This document shows, in pieces, positions 51,444 to 59,865 of a stretch of 64,000 nt of DNA. Under the pieces are notes generated by a model. That model was not told where the DNA came from. It searched no databases and saw nothing but the letters and a program-made list of their open reading frames with translations. The stretch comes from Levilinea sp. (GTDB lineage: Bacteria > Chloroflexota > Anaerolineae > Anaerolineales > Anaerolineaceae). The stretch's first letter is position 1; the number at the start of each line of letters is the position of its first letter. The position numbers were made by a program, and so were the translations under genes. Where the stretch lies: positions 1-64,000 of the forward strand of contig JARKPO010000087.1 in NCBI GenBank assembly GCA_029975215.1. Reading direction: 5' to 3'.

Positions 51444-51473
51444 CCTTCCCTGCCCGGCTTCGGGCAGGGAAGG
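51444..51473 (-). terminator. Hairpin between binding-protein and permease genes
   Basis: CCTTCCCTGCCCG pairs perfectly with CGGGCAGGGAAGG (13 bp, 4-nt loop). No long U-run follows on the minus strand, so it more likely stabilises the upstream mRNA or causes partial termination, raising binding protein over permeases. Confidence 0.65.
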
Positions 51474-51492
51474 AGGGAGGGAAACGGAACAC

Positions 51493-52893
51493 CTATTTCG
51501 CGAAAGCTTTGTTGGCTTCCGTGCAGATCTTGGCCTTGAATTCTTCGATGGTCATTTCGCCGTTCATGACCGAGCTGATCATGGGGCCCATAACAGCGTC
51601 GAAATCGGGCCAGGAGCCAGCCCACAGCGGACCTTCGGCGGTGGGTTTATTCTTGGGGTCAATGCCGTTCAAGAAGGCCTGGTTGTTGGCAGGCGGGGTG
51701 AAGGTCAAGAAGGCGTCAAAAGCTTCCTGGCTGACCCGGCTGGGGATGTTGGCGCCCAGAGCCGAGATTTTGCCCTGCGTTTCGGCGGTGGTCAGAGCCT
51801 GCACCAGTTTCCAGGCTTCTTCGGGGTGGGCGGTCTTGGCGTTGACCACGTAAGCGCCCCAGAACAGCCAGTTACCCTGACCGTTGGCGCCAGTGGGCAG
51901 TTCCACCACGTCCCAGTTGAATTTGGCGTTGGCGCGAACCCCGGGGGTGGCCCAGCGGCCGTTTTGGAACATGGCAACCTTACCTGCCATGAAGGGGGGT
52001 TCGGAGTCTTCGCCGTAGGGCACGGCCACTTTTTCGTCCACATACAGCTTACGTTCAAATTCCAGGCCAGCGATGGAGGCGTCTGTGTCCAGGGCGCAGG
52101 CCGTGCGGTCAGCGTTGAAGAAACCGCCGCCAGCGGAGTTCAGCCACACACCGTAGGGACCCCACCAGGCATTGGCACCGTAACCGTAGATGTCGGAGCC
52201 GAGGGCGGTGACTTTCTTGGCTACATCCAGGAAAGCTTCCCAATCCCATTTGCCTTCTTTGGCCAGTTCGCGCGGATCATCCGCACCAGCTTCGGCAATC
52301 AAGTCCAGGTTGAGGTAAAGCACGAAGGTGGAAACGTCGCGGGGGATGCCCCACAGCGCGTCGCCAGCTTTGTTGGTGGTGGGGCTGAAGGTCATGTGGA
52401 ACATGGGGCCTTCGTAGAAATCGGTGGTTTTGAAGCCTTCGGTCTTGTCGGCCATGGCTTTGAGGTCCATGATCAGGCCGCGCTTGGCAAAATCAGCCAC
52501 ATCGGTGCCGGGGATCCAGAACACGTCCGGGGCGGTGCCGTTGGCGATTTCGGTCTTGAGCACATCCTGGTAGCTGGAGGATTCCGAGCCGCCGGGTTCG
52601 TAGGTCAGAGTGATGCCTTCCAGGGCTGCGTCCAGGTCCTGGCTGATGGTGGAATACAGATCAATTTCAGCCTGGTTGTCGGGGCGGGTGCGCCAGCGCA
52701 GGGCCACTTCCGCAGAGGCTTCGGGAGCCTTGGTGGGTTCCACAGCGGCCTCGGGGGCCTTGGTGGGTTCAACCGCGGGGGCGGCGGGTTCAGCGGGGGC
52801 CGCCGGGGCAGGGGTGGCCGCCGGGGCGCAGGCCGCCAACAGCATAGCCGCCATAACCATCAAGCTTAAGGCAAACAACAGGTTCTTCTTCAT
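51493..52893 (-). CDS. Sugar ABC transporter substrate-binding lipoprotein
   Basis: 466 residues, family 1 (MalE-like) solute-binding protein. Lipobox LLAAC is followed by an Ala/Pro linker with two EPTKAPEA repeats, then the binding domain: GTAPDVFWIPGTDVADFAKRGLIMDL, EGPMFHMTFSPTTNKAGDALWGIPRD and FMAGKVAMFQNGRWATPGV. It binds an oligosaccharide outside the membrane; the sugar cannot be named. AAGAGGAG precedes the ATG. 112 bp after lacI. Confidence 0.92.
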   Translation of the reverse strand: MKKNLLFALSLMVMAAMLLAACAPAATPAPAAPAEPAAPAVEPTKAPEAAVEPTKAPEASAEVALRWRTRPDNQAEIDLYSTISQDLDAALEGITLTYEPGGSESSSYQDVLKTEIANGTAPDVFWIPGTDVADFAKRGLIMDLKAMADKTEGFKTTDFYEGPMFHMTFSPTTNKAGDALWGIPRDVSTFVLYLNLDLIAEAGADDPRELAKEGKWDWEAFLDVAKKVTALGSDIYGYGANAWWGPYGVWLNSAGGGFFNADRTACALDTDASIAGLEFERKLYVDEKVAVPYGEDSEPPFMAGKVAMFQNGRWATPGVRANAKFNWDVVELPTGANGQGNWLFWGAYVVNAKTAHPEEAWKLVQALTTAETQGKISALGANIPSRVSQEAFDAFLTFTPPANNQAFLNGIDPKNKPTAEGPLWAGSWPDFDAVMGPMISSVMNGEMTIEEFKAKICTEANKAFAK

Positions 52894-53004
52894 GATTCTC
52901 CTCTTAATATTTTTCGATTGAGAATTGGGTCATCCCCAGCGGGTCAGGCCCAACTTCACACATATGGGGGGAATAGGGGGAAAGTCGCTCCGGTGAAAGG
53001 GGCA

Positions 53005-54012
53005 TCACCTCCTTTGATACGGGGCGGTCGAGCCGCGCGCCACCAACTGGGTGGCCAGGCGGGTGTGCTTTCCGGGGAGTTCGGGGTTTTGCAGCAGTTC
53101 CACCAGGCGCAGCACAGCCTCGCGGCCCAAACCTTCTGTGTCCTGGCGGATCGTAGTGAGCGAAGGGTCAAAATAGGAAGCCAGCGGCATATCATCAAAG
53201 CCGACCACCGCCAAATCTTCGGGAATGCTCAGTCCCGCGTCGCGAGCGGCGCGGATGACGCCCACGGCCATGCGGTCGTTTTGGGCGAAAATGGCCTGGG
53301 GATGATGGTTCCAAATCTTCTGAAAAGCACGGTAGCCGGAAGTGGCCGACCAATCGCCTTCTGCGATTAAGGCTGTATCCAAATCTTCCTGCGCGGCGCG
53401 CACCGCTTCTTCGTAGCCGCGGGTGCGTTCCCGCGAGGTGATCTCGTGCTGCGGGCCGGTGATGAGGCCCACACGGCGGTAGCCCAGGCTGAAGAGGTAG
53501 GTGGTGGCGTCGTAACCGCCCTGGTAGTTGTCAATATCCACGGTTTGCAGCGCACCCGAAGGGTGGGGGGCACTGACAAACACCGAGGGGATGGTGGCAG
53601 CAATGGTGGCCTGATAACTGTCGAGGCAGGGGCTGATGACGATGATGCCGTCAATGCGCTGGTGCCCCACCAACTGCTCAATTACGTTTTCGAAGTCACT
53701 GTCCAAAGCGGCGGCAGCCGCCAGGGTGAAATAGCCTTGTTTGCGGGCTTCGCCCTCGGCCCCTTCGATGATGCTGGAGAAGGTGAAGTCGGTCAGGTTG
53801 GGGGCCACGCAAGCCAACATACAGGTGCGCCCCTGGGCCATGGAGCGAGCAATTGCGTTGGGGCGGTAGCCCAGGGCAGCGATGGCTTCTTCCACTTTCT
53901 CGCGCGTTTCGGGGTTGACCCGTTCAATCCCGTTAATCACCCGCGAGACCGTTTGGTGAGAGACACCGGCCAGGGCAGCAACATCTCGAATGGTGGGGCT
54001 GGAACGTTTCAT
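53005..54012 (-). CDS. LacI-family transcriptional regulator
   Basis: 335 residues. The helix-turn-helix and hinge are TIRDVAALAGVSHQTVSRVING...YRPNAIARSM, followed by a periplasmic-binding-like effector domain (CMLACVAPNLTDFTF, AVVGFDDMPLASYFDPSLTTI). It presumably represses the importer genes and itself until its sugar is present. ATG 54012 is the family start; the frame extends seven codons upstream. A palindromic operator lies 51 bp upstream over its own promoter. Confidence 0.93.
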   Translation of the reverse strand: MKRSSPTIRDVAALAGVSHQTVSRVINGIERVNPETREKVEEAIAALGYRPNAIARSMAQGRTCMLACVAPNLTDFTFSSIIEGAEGEARKQGYFTLAAAAALDSDFENVIEQLVGHQRIDGIIVISPCLDSYQATIAATIPSVFVSAPHPSGALQTVDIDNYQGGYDATTYLFSLGYRRVGLITGPQHEITSRERTRGYEEAVRAAQEDLDTALIAEGDWSATSGYRAFQKIWNHHPQAIFAQNDRMAVGVIRAARDAGLSIPEDLAVVGFDDMPLASYFDPSLTTIRQDTEGLGREAVLRLVELLQNPELPGKHTRLATQLVARGSTAPYQRR

Positions 54013-54062
54013 CCGTACAGGTCGCCTATGCAAACAAAGAAAGAAGGGATGTTACCGGTCAC

Positions 54063-54086
54063 GTTACCGTTCACGTGAACGGTAAC
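54063..54086. promoter_or_regulatory. Perfect 24-bp palindrome, LacI operator
   Basis: GTTACCGTTCAC followed by its exact reverse complement GTGAACGGTAAC with a central CG typical of LacI sites. A third half-site GTTACCGGTCAC lies directly adjacent at 54051-54062. The palindrome covers the predicted transcription start of lacI (near 54083), so binding would block it. Confidence 0.85.
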
Positions 54087-54089
54087 ATC

Positions 54090-54118
54090 AATATAAAAGA
54101 TTTTTGAGGGTTTGTCAA
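54090..54118 (-). promoter_or_regulatory. Promoter of the lacI-importer unit
   Basis: On the minus strand TTGACA (54113-54118), 17-bp spacer, TATATT (54090-54095), directly abutting the operator. Confidence 0.85.
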
Positions 54119-54173
54119 TCCCTCAACGTCTCTTCAAATGGGATTTCAAGTGTTTGGCGGCGGCCTCAGCCCC

Positions 54174-56234
54174 TCAGGGGCAAAATGTCTCCACCAGGAG
54201 AGCCTGCCCCTGCGGGTACTGTTTCCCCCATCCGGCCCCGTCCGCCTGAAACAGCGCGCAGGCCTGATAGCGCAGGTACGGCTGGTCTTTCACGATCACC
54301 GCCAATTGGCGCAAAGCGTCTTCCCGCCCCAGGTAGGCATAAGCCTGGATGAAGGGCATCCACTCCACCCAATCCACAGGGTGAAGCCTGGCCTGGATGG
54401 CCTCATCCCCCAGACGGACCACTTCTTTCCAATCGCCGCGTTGGCGGGCCAGATCAGCGCGCTGATAGGTGTAACACCAGGTGTGAGGCGGCTCCGGCCC
54501 AAAAATGGCCTGGGGGGGCTGGCGGGGGTCGGCCTCGGTCAACACCGCCGACGGATCGGAGCGGGGGGCGATGATCTGCATCTCATAACCCTCCTGGTCG
54601 GAAAGCTCTGGCTGCGCGCCCTGTAGCAGATGTACGCACGAGCCTTCGGTCGGCATGGATAGGGCCAGCACTCGTCCGTAATCGCGGGTCACCTCCAGGC
54701 CGCGCCGGTCCACCGTTTCGGTCACGCCAGCGCCCCGCAGAATGTTTTGCACCGTGGTGCGGTTCAGCACCGCCGCAGGCAGAGAGATGGGCGTGGGACT
54801 GCCGGTTTTCTTTTCGGGGTAAAAGATCAGGTTGGCCGGCCCCCACACAAAATAATCCTCGGCGATGCCGCTGTTGGGGTAATCAGCCACCAGCACCGTG
54901 CCCGACTGGATCTGCGGGGCGCGCCAGGAAACCTGCCACCAAAAATTGCGCAGCGAGCGCCATTCGTTGACGTATTGGGTAGCGTTGCCAAAATGGGCAA
55001 AGACGGCCGCGCCCACCAACACCGCGGTCAGCCCCAGGCGCAGACGCTGCGATGTGAGCATGGAAAGCAGACCGCCCAGAATCAACACCGCACCCAAAGA
55101 TCCCGGCAGGGTGAAGCGGCTGTAAGTGGGAAAGAGAATATGGCGGTCGCCCAGGGTGACGGGGGCCAGGCTGGCCAGCACGCTCAGCGCGCCAATCGCC
55201 AGGGCTTCCCAGGCCCAGTTTTTAGAGGAGGGATCCTCCTCCTTTGCCTGGGGGCTGTCTGCGCCCTTGGCACGGTGAAGCCACCACACCACGCCCACCA
55301 GCAGCAGTGCCGCCGCCGCTCCCAGGGCCATGCCCGTCAGGCTGTCACGCAGCCGCAAGCGGAAAGCGCTCTGATACAGCGGCACGCCCCAGGCCAGGAC
55401 GGTCACATTCCAAAAATCCTGAAGCCAATAGACCCCAAACCACAGTCCGCGCATCAACGGCGATTCGGCCAGACTGCTGAACATGGAGCCAATGTCCGTG
55501 GCGGCGCGCTGACTGTTGAAGAAGAAAATCCGCCAAATTAAGAAACCCGCCGCCGCCGCCCAATAGGGGGCCGCCCGCAGCGCACCCCGCCGCAAACGCG
55601 GCAGCAGGCGCACCCCCGACTGTCCCAGAGCTGCCAGAATCAAGAAGCGGAAAACCTCCATGCCGATGTAATACTCCATCAGCAGCAGGCCCGCCAGGGA
55701 AGACAGCGCCGAGAGCAGTACCAGGCCGATGCGCAGCCCCCGCCGTTCGGTGGTGAGGGCCGCCACCGACCCAGCCATCGAAAGCAAAATGAGCGCAAAA
55801 CTGACCAGGTGTGATTGGTAATCCACCGCGTTGGGCTGATCCAAAAAGCCGGGGTACACGGCGAAGAGAGTCGCCACCAGCAGCATCAGGCGGCTTTGGC
55901 GCGGCCAGACCCGCCGCAGTGTCCACAGTAAACTGAGGGTGCTGATCAAACGCAGCACGTAGGCGCTGTAACTGTACCAGGGGGCGTGCGTGCCCAAAAG
56001 CTGGTAAGCCGCCGAGACCAAAAACGCGCGCGCCGGGCGGTCAATGGCAAAGACATCCGTAAATTTTGCCGTCCCCTGGGTAAAGCCAGCGTACATCAGA
56101 TACCAATCATCGTTATAAAAGCCGAACTGGGCCGCCAAAGGCAGGTAGGCCAGGGCAGAAAGCAAAGCCAGCAAACCAACAGCAGCCAGGGCTTCCAGGC
56201 GTTTGCGTTTCAGTTGAGGTTCGGGTGTGGGCAT
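54174..56234 (-). CDS. Large polytopic membrane protein, glycosyltransferase-like
   Basis: 686 residues with about 11 membrane helices in the first ~440, then a soluble C-terminal domain of ~240 residues. The first loop FGFYNDDWYLMYAGFTQG holds an Asp-Asp pair placed as in GT-C enzymes, and DRPARAFLVSAAYQLLG is common in such proteins. Family identity is less sure than for the GT39 genes; it could be an O-antigen-polymerase-like or oligosaccharyltransferase-like protein. It lies between lacI and a small divergent operon. Confidence 0.75.
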   Translation of the reverse strand: MPTPEPQLKRKRLEALAAVGLLALLSALAYLPLAAQFGFYNDDWYLMYAGFTQGTAKFTDVFAIDRPARAFLVSAAYQLLGTHAPWYSYSAYVLRLISTLSLLWTLRRVWPRQSRLMLLVATLFAVYPGFLDQPNAVDYQSHLVSFALILLSMAGSVAALTTERRGLRIGLVLLSALSSLAGLLLMEYYIGMEVFRFLILAALGQSGVRLLPRLRRGALRAAPYWAAAAGFLIWRIFFFNSQRAATDIGSMFSSLAESPLMRGLWFGVYWLQDFWNVTVLAWGVPLYQSAFRLRLRDSLTGMALGAAAALLLVGVVWWLHRAKGADSPQAKEEDPSSKNWAWEALAIGALSVLASLAPVTLGDRHILFPTYSRFTLPGSLGAVLILGGLLSMLTSQRLRLGLTAVLVGAAVFAHFGNATQYVNEWRSLRNFWWQVSWRAPQIQSGTVLVADYPNSGIAEDYFVWGPANLIFYPEKKTGSPTPISLPAAVLNRTTVQNILRGAGVTETVDRRGLEVTRDYGRVLALSMPTEGSCVHLLQGAQPELSDQEGYEMQIIAPRSDPSAVLTEADPRQPPQAIFGPEPPHTWCYTYQRADLARQRGDWKEVVRLGDEAIQARLHPVDWVEWMPFIQAYAYLGREDALRQLAVIVKDQPYLRYQACALFQADGAGWGKQYPQGQALLVETFCP

Positions 56235-56316
56235 ACGGGCCTCTGCACAGCAAAGATGGCCACATTATACCGGATGTACCGAACAGCGGTGAGGGGCGCG
56301 TTGGAGGGATCAGCAC

Positions 56317-56345
56317 TTGAATAATTCGAAAAAATATCCTACAAT
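56317..56345 (+). promoter_or_regulatory. Promoter of the three-gene membrane unit
   Basis: TTGAAT (56317-56322), 17-bp spacer, TACAAT (56340-56345), 29 bp before the start codon at 56374. Confidence 0.7.
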
Positions 56346-56373
56346 TACGGTACTTTACAAGAGGAGCGGTGCA

Positions 56374-56610
56374 ATGGACTCAGCCGATATCATCCGGTTT
56401 CTTTTAATCGCCGTGATCGCTGTCCTATTTCTCCTGGCGATGCTTTCCCTGCGCCGGCGAAAGGTGGGATTGTTAGAGTTCTGCTGCCTGGGTCTGCTGG
56501 CCCTTTTGGTGCCGCTCCTGGGCCCCTTCCTGGTCATCGCCCTGCGCCCTGGCCGCCCGCGCGCTGCCGCCTCCGCCCATACCGCGCGCCCGCAGCGCGT
56601 TAACGGGTGA
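56374..56610 (+). CDS. Small two-TM membrane protein
   Basis: 78 residues: two hydrophobic segments (IIRFLLIAVIAVLFLLAML and LGLLALLVPLLGPFLVIAL) separated by a basic loop (RRRKVG), with a Pro/Arg-rich tail. The second half resembles the phospholipase_D nuclease N-terminal (PLDc_N)-like GPFLVIA motif, but the assignment is weak. AGAGGAG precedes ATG 56374. First gene after a good promoter. Confidence 0.7.
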   Translation: MDSADIIRFLLIAVIAVLFLLAMLSLRRRKVGLLEFCCLGLLALLVPLLGPFLVIALRPGRPRAAASAHTARPQRVNG

Positions 56611-56641
56611 GCTACTGATCCTACCCTATTCGGAGTTTCGT

Positions 56642-57115
56642 ATGAAACAAGACCGTTTTCTCATGGCCATCCTGGCCGGGATTGGCGTATTGGCGGTTAT
56701 CTCCCTGACCATCTTCCTGGTGCGCCGCCAACAGATCACTTATCTGCCCGAAGATACCCCCAGCGCTGTGGTCCACAACTACGTGGTGGCCCTGCAGTCG
56801 GGTGATTTTGAACGCGCCCACGGCTATCTGGCTGACGCCGCCGGACGCCCCAGCCTGCAGGCCTTCCGAGATGTCTTCCTGACCAAGCAGCTTCAGCCCG
56901 GTCAGGCCAGCCTGAAGCTCGGCGAGACTTTCATCAGCGGGGAGCAAGCCACCGTGCAGCTCACCGTGATCCAGGGCGATTCGGGGTTGGTAGGCTCCAC
57001 CTACCGTCAGAACGACCGCGCCACGCTGGAACAGCAGAACGGCGTTTGGAAGATCCGCTACCTGCCTTATCCCTATTTCAATTGGGATTGGTTCCAGGAA
57101 GAGATCAAAAAGTAA
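56642..57115 (+). CDS. Membrane-anchored NTF2-like hypothetical protein
   Basis: 157 residues. One N-terminal membrane helix (LMAILAGIGVLAVISLTIFLV), then an extracytoplasmic domain beginning TPSAVVHNYVVALQSGDFERAHGYL, the opening helix pattern of NTF2-like/DUF4878 proteins, ending in QNGVWKIRYLPYPYF. Function unknown. CGGAG precedes the ATG by about nine bases; 31 bp after the small two-TM gene. Confidence 0.75.
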   Translation: MKQDRFLMAILAGIGVLAVISLTIFLVRRQQITYLPEDTPSAVVHNYVVALQSGDFERAHGYLADAAGRPSLQAFRDVFLTKQLQPGQASLKLGETFISGEQATVQLTVIQGDSGLVGSTYRQNDRATLEQQNGVWKIRYLPYPYFNWDWFQEEIKK

Positions 57116-57160
57116 GCGGCGCAGCGGCCGTCTGGATTCATCACGCACAAGGAGCAGCCC

Positions 57161-59095
57161 ATGCGCACCGTTCGGCGCTTGTACTTTTATCTGATCGCCC
57201 TCATCAGCCTGGAAGTGATCGTGTGGGGGGTGATTAACCTGGCCCGCACCCTGTTTGATGTGCTGCCGTTGGGGGGTGTCAACTTGTTGGCGGGGGGGCT
57301 TTCGCTGGTGCTGGTGGGCGTGCCTATTTTCGGCATTCACTGGGCCGTGGTGCAGCGCGACGCCCGCAGCGACGAAGAAGAACACACCTCGCGCATCCGC
57401 GCCCTGTTTTTATACGCGGCCCGCTTTGGGTTGCTGGTTCCGGTGGCCCAAAATGTGTTGGCCATCCTCAACCGCGCGCTGATCACATGGATCGGGCGCG
57501 GGCTGGATTCGCCCCTGGTGGGCAGCGGGCAAACCCTGGCGGATAACCTGGCGGCGGTGGCCGTCAATCTGATCGCCTGGGCCTACATCGAACGCGTGCT
57601 GCGCGGCGATTGGCAGGCCGCCGCGCCCAGCGGGGAACTGCCTGAGGTGCGGCGGGTGTACCGCTACGCCTGGGGCATTTACAGCCTGGGATTGGCGGTT
57701 TTCGGCTGCCAGCAGCTCATCCGCTTTATCTTCACCACGCCCGAAGGGCTGAGCGACCTGACTGCGGCCTGGCTGGCCAACGGCATTGCCCTGTGCGCGG
57801 TGGGGGCGCCCTTGTTTGCCCACACCTGGCTGGTCATCCGCCGCGGCCTGGACGAACACCCCAACGAACGCCGTTCCCTGCTGCGCCTGGGGGTGCTGTA
57901 CGCCCTCAGTTGGATCTCGCTGGGGCTGGGGCTGCTGTCTTTGGGAAATCTGGCGGCCTCGCTCATCCGCTGGGGCCTGGGCGAAGCCAACCAGTTAGAG
58001 CTGTGGCTAAACGAAAAGGCCAACTGGCTGGCGGTGATGATCATCGCCGGGGTGGTGTGGGCCTATTTCTCGCGTCAGCGCCAGCAGGCCGTGCGGGATG
58101 AAGACGAAATTCGGCGGCGCGAAGGGCTGGAACGACTGTATGATTCTCTCCTGTCGCTGGGCGGAACGGCGGCTACTTTCTTCAGTCTGTGGGGCCTGGT
58201 CAGCACCTTAACCGAAATTTTGATCAACCAGCCCGCCACACTGGGCGGACTGCGCGACACGCTGAGCTATTCTCTGGCCGGTCTGGCCATTGGCCTGCCT
58301 TTGTGGCTGCGGCCCTGGGGGCGGCTGCAGGCTCAGGCGCGCGCCTTTGGCGACGCAGGCGATCACGCTCGCCGGTCGGTGGTGCGCAAGGCATACCTGT
58401 ACCTGGTGCTGTTCGCCAGCGTGGTGGGCGGCATGGCCGCGGGCGGGACGCTGTTCTTCCTGGTGCTTTCAACCGTGCTGGGCAGCCCCGACCCCAATTT
58501 TTGGCTGGAATTTGCACGCCGCGCCGAAGTGCTGGCGCTGCTGTTGGTGTGGCTCAGCTATCATTTGGGGGCCTTGCGCAGCGACGGGCGCGCCGCCCAA
58601 CAGGCGGTGCACGAGCGCCAGGCGCTCTTCCCCGTGCTGGTGATTCAAGCGCAGGGCGAGGAGGCCTTCAACGAGGCGCTGACCCACGCCCTGCATCAGC
58701 AAGCCCCGCGCCTGCCGGTCATTCCCTTCAAGCTGGGGGTCCAGGCCTTCAGCGATGAGTACTATCAGACCAAAGCCGTACTGCTGCCTGCCGCATTAGC
58801 AGCCAACCCGCCTGAAGCGCTGCGTCTGTGGCTGAGGGAATATCAGGGTCAGCGGGTGCTCATTCCCCTGGAAGCCGAAGGCTGGGTTTGGCCGGGGACG
58901 CCCCTGCGCAGCCCGCGCGAGTTGGCCTTGGAGACGGCGCGAGTGGTGCGCCAGATGGCCGAAGGTCAGCCCGTGCGCACGGCGGCCCCGCTGACCGCCT
59001 GGGTGATCGTCGGCTACGTGCTGGCCGGTCTGTTTGGCCTGCAAATGCTCTTGTTCTTGCTCAGTTTAGGGATATCGCTGCTGGGAGTGGGCTAA
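57161..59095 (+). CDS. Multi-TM protein with repeated DUF5671 units
   Basis: 644 residues with ~16 membrane helices arranged in repeated modules. RRLYFYLIALISLEVIVWGVINLART, VRRVYRYAWGIYSLGLAVFG, ERLYDSLLSLGGTAATFFSLWGL and VRKAYLYLVLFASVVGG are copies of the DUF5671 R-x-Y-L-Y-L module. Residues ~495-600 form a soluble insert before the last helix. Function unknown; found mainly in Chloroflexota. CAAGGAG precedes the ATG. Its stop overlaps the convergent ABC permease gene by 4 bp. Confidence 0.85.
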   Translation: MRTVRRLYFYLIALISLEVIVWGVINLARTLFDVLPLGGVNLLAGGLSLVLVGVPIFGIHWAVVQRDARSDEEEHTSRIRALFLYAARFGLLVPVAQNVLAILNRALITWIGRGLDSPLVGSGQTLADNLAAVAVNLIAWAYIERVLRGDWQAAAPSGELPEVRRVYRYAWGIYSLGLAVFGCQQLIRFIFTTPEGLSDLTAAWLANGIALCAVGAPLFAHTWLVIRRGLDEHPNERRSLLRLGVLYALSWISLGLGLLSLGNLAASLIRWGLGEANQLELWLNEKANWLAVMIIAGVVWAYFSRQRQQAVRDEDEIRRREGLERLYDSLLSLGGTAATFFSLWGLVSTLTEILINQPATLGGLRDTLSYSLAGLAIGLPLWLRPWGRLQAQARAFGDAGDHARRSVVRKAYLYLVLFASVVGGMAAGGTLFFLVLSTVLGSPDPNFWLEFARRAEVLALLLVWLSYHLGALRSDGRAAQQAVHERQALFPVLVIQAQGEEAFNEALTHALHQQAPRLPVIPFKLGVQAFSDEYYQTKAVLLPAALAANPPEALRLWLREYQGQRVLIPLEAEGWVWPGTPLRSPRELALETARVVRQMAEGQPVRTAAPLTAWVIVGYVLAGLFGLQMLLFLLSLGISLLGVG

Positions 59096-59865
59096 AGTTC
59101 CAGATCGCGGCGGTTAAAGCCCACCCAGGCCGCCGCCAGGCACAGCCCCGAAAGACCCGCCAATACCCAGCCTGCCGGGGGCAGGCTGGGTTGCGTATAG
59201 TGGAAGGGGGACAGCCACGAGAAGAAAGAAAGCGCACCTTGAGCAGGGCTCAGGCGGTGCAGCAGGTAAAACAGAACAAATGCCCCCGCGCCCGCCCAGT
59301 GGCTGAGGTTGGGGCGGCCGGTCAGCGCCCCGGTCAAAAAGGCCGCACTGCCCCACAGCAGAGCCAAGAGGGTATTCAGGCCCACTGCGCTCAGCAGAGA
59401 CCCCGTCCTCAACCCCAGGGACAGACTGAGGTTGGCCAACAGCAAAACCCCCGCCAGCCAGCCTCCCAAAACCGCCATCGCCAGCCACAAGACCGCGTAT
59501 TGGGCCAGCAGCAAGCGGCTGCGCGGCATGGGGGCGGCCAGCAGCAGGGTCAGGGTGCGGCGGCGCTCTTCACCCGCCAAAAGCCCTCCCCCCAGCCAGA
59601 TAGCAAAGGAAGAGGTCAGCAGCGGATAGGGCAGGGCAAAGCCGCCCGCCCACAGCCAATTTTCCAGCGCGGCGGGAGGGGTGGGAACGGCTCCCAAAAA
59701 GGCCACCACCTGTCCCATGCCCTGCGCCAGCGGTCCGGCAGGCAGATGGAAACTGGTTAAAAGGTGCCCTGTCCAGAAGAACAGCGCCAGCCCCCAGGCA
59801 AGCAGGGGCCAGCGCGCGCGCTGCACCGCACTGCGCAGCAGATCAGGCAGCACAGGTAATCCCAT
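59092..59865 (-). CDS. ABC-2 type permease
   Basis: 257 residues with six membrane segments. FAIWLGGGLLAGEERRRTLTLLLAAPMPRSRLLLAQY is the ABC-2 family loop between helices 2 and 3. It is the membrane partner of the ATPase encoded just upstream, with which it overlaps by 23 bp. I choose ATG 59865 (MGLPVL); GTG 59871 is an alternative. Substrate unknown. Confidence 0.85.
   Translation of the reverse strand: MGLPVLPDLLRSAVQRARWPLLAWGLALFFWTGHLLTSFHLPAGPLAQGMGQVVAFLGAVPTPPAALENWLWAGGFALPYPLLTSSFAIWLGGGLLAGEERRRTLTLLLAAPMPRSRLLLAQYAVLWLAMAVLGGWLAGVLLLANLSLSLGLRTGSLLSAVGLNTLLALLWGSAAFLTGALTGRPNLSHWAGAGAFVLFYLLHRLSPAQGALSFFSWLSPFHYTQPSLPPAGWVLAGLSGLCLAAAWVGFNRRDLEL

Noticed and set aside
51444-51473. 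Hairpin as a full transcription terminator of the importer operon
   Set aside because: No U-run and the permeases follow without a visible promoter; partial termination or mRNA stabilisation fits better.
59166-59190. Perfect hairpin CCCAGCCTGCC/GGCAGGCTGGG
   Set aside because: It lies inside the ABC permease coding region with no T-tract; most likely codon-driven.
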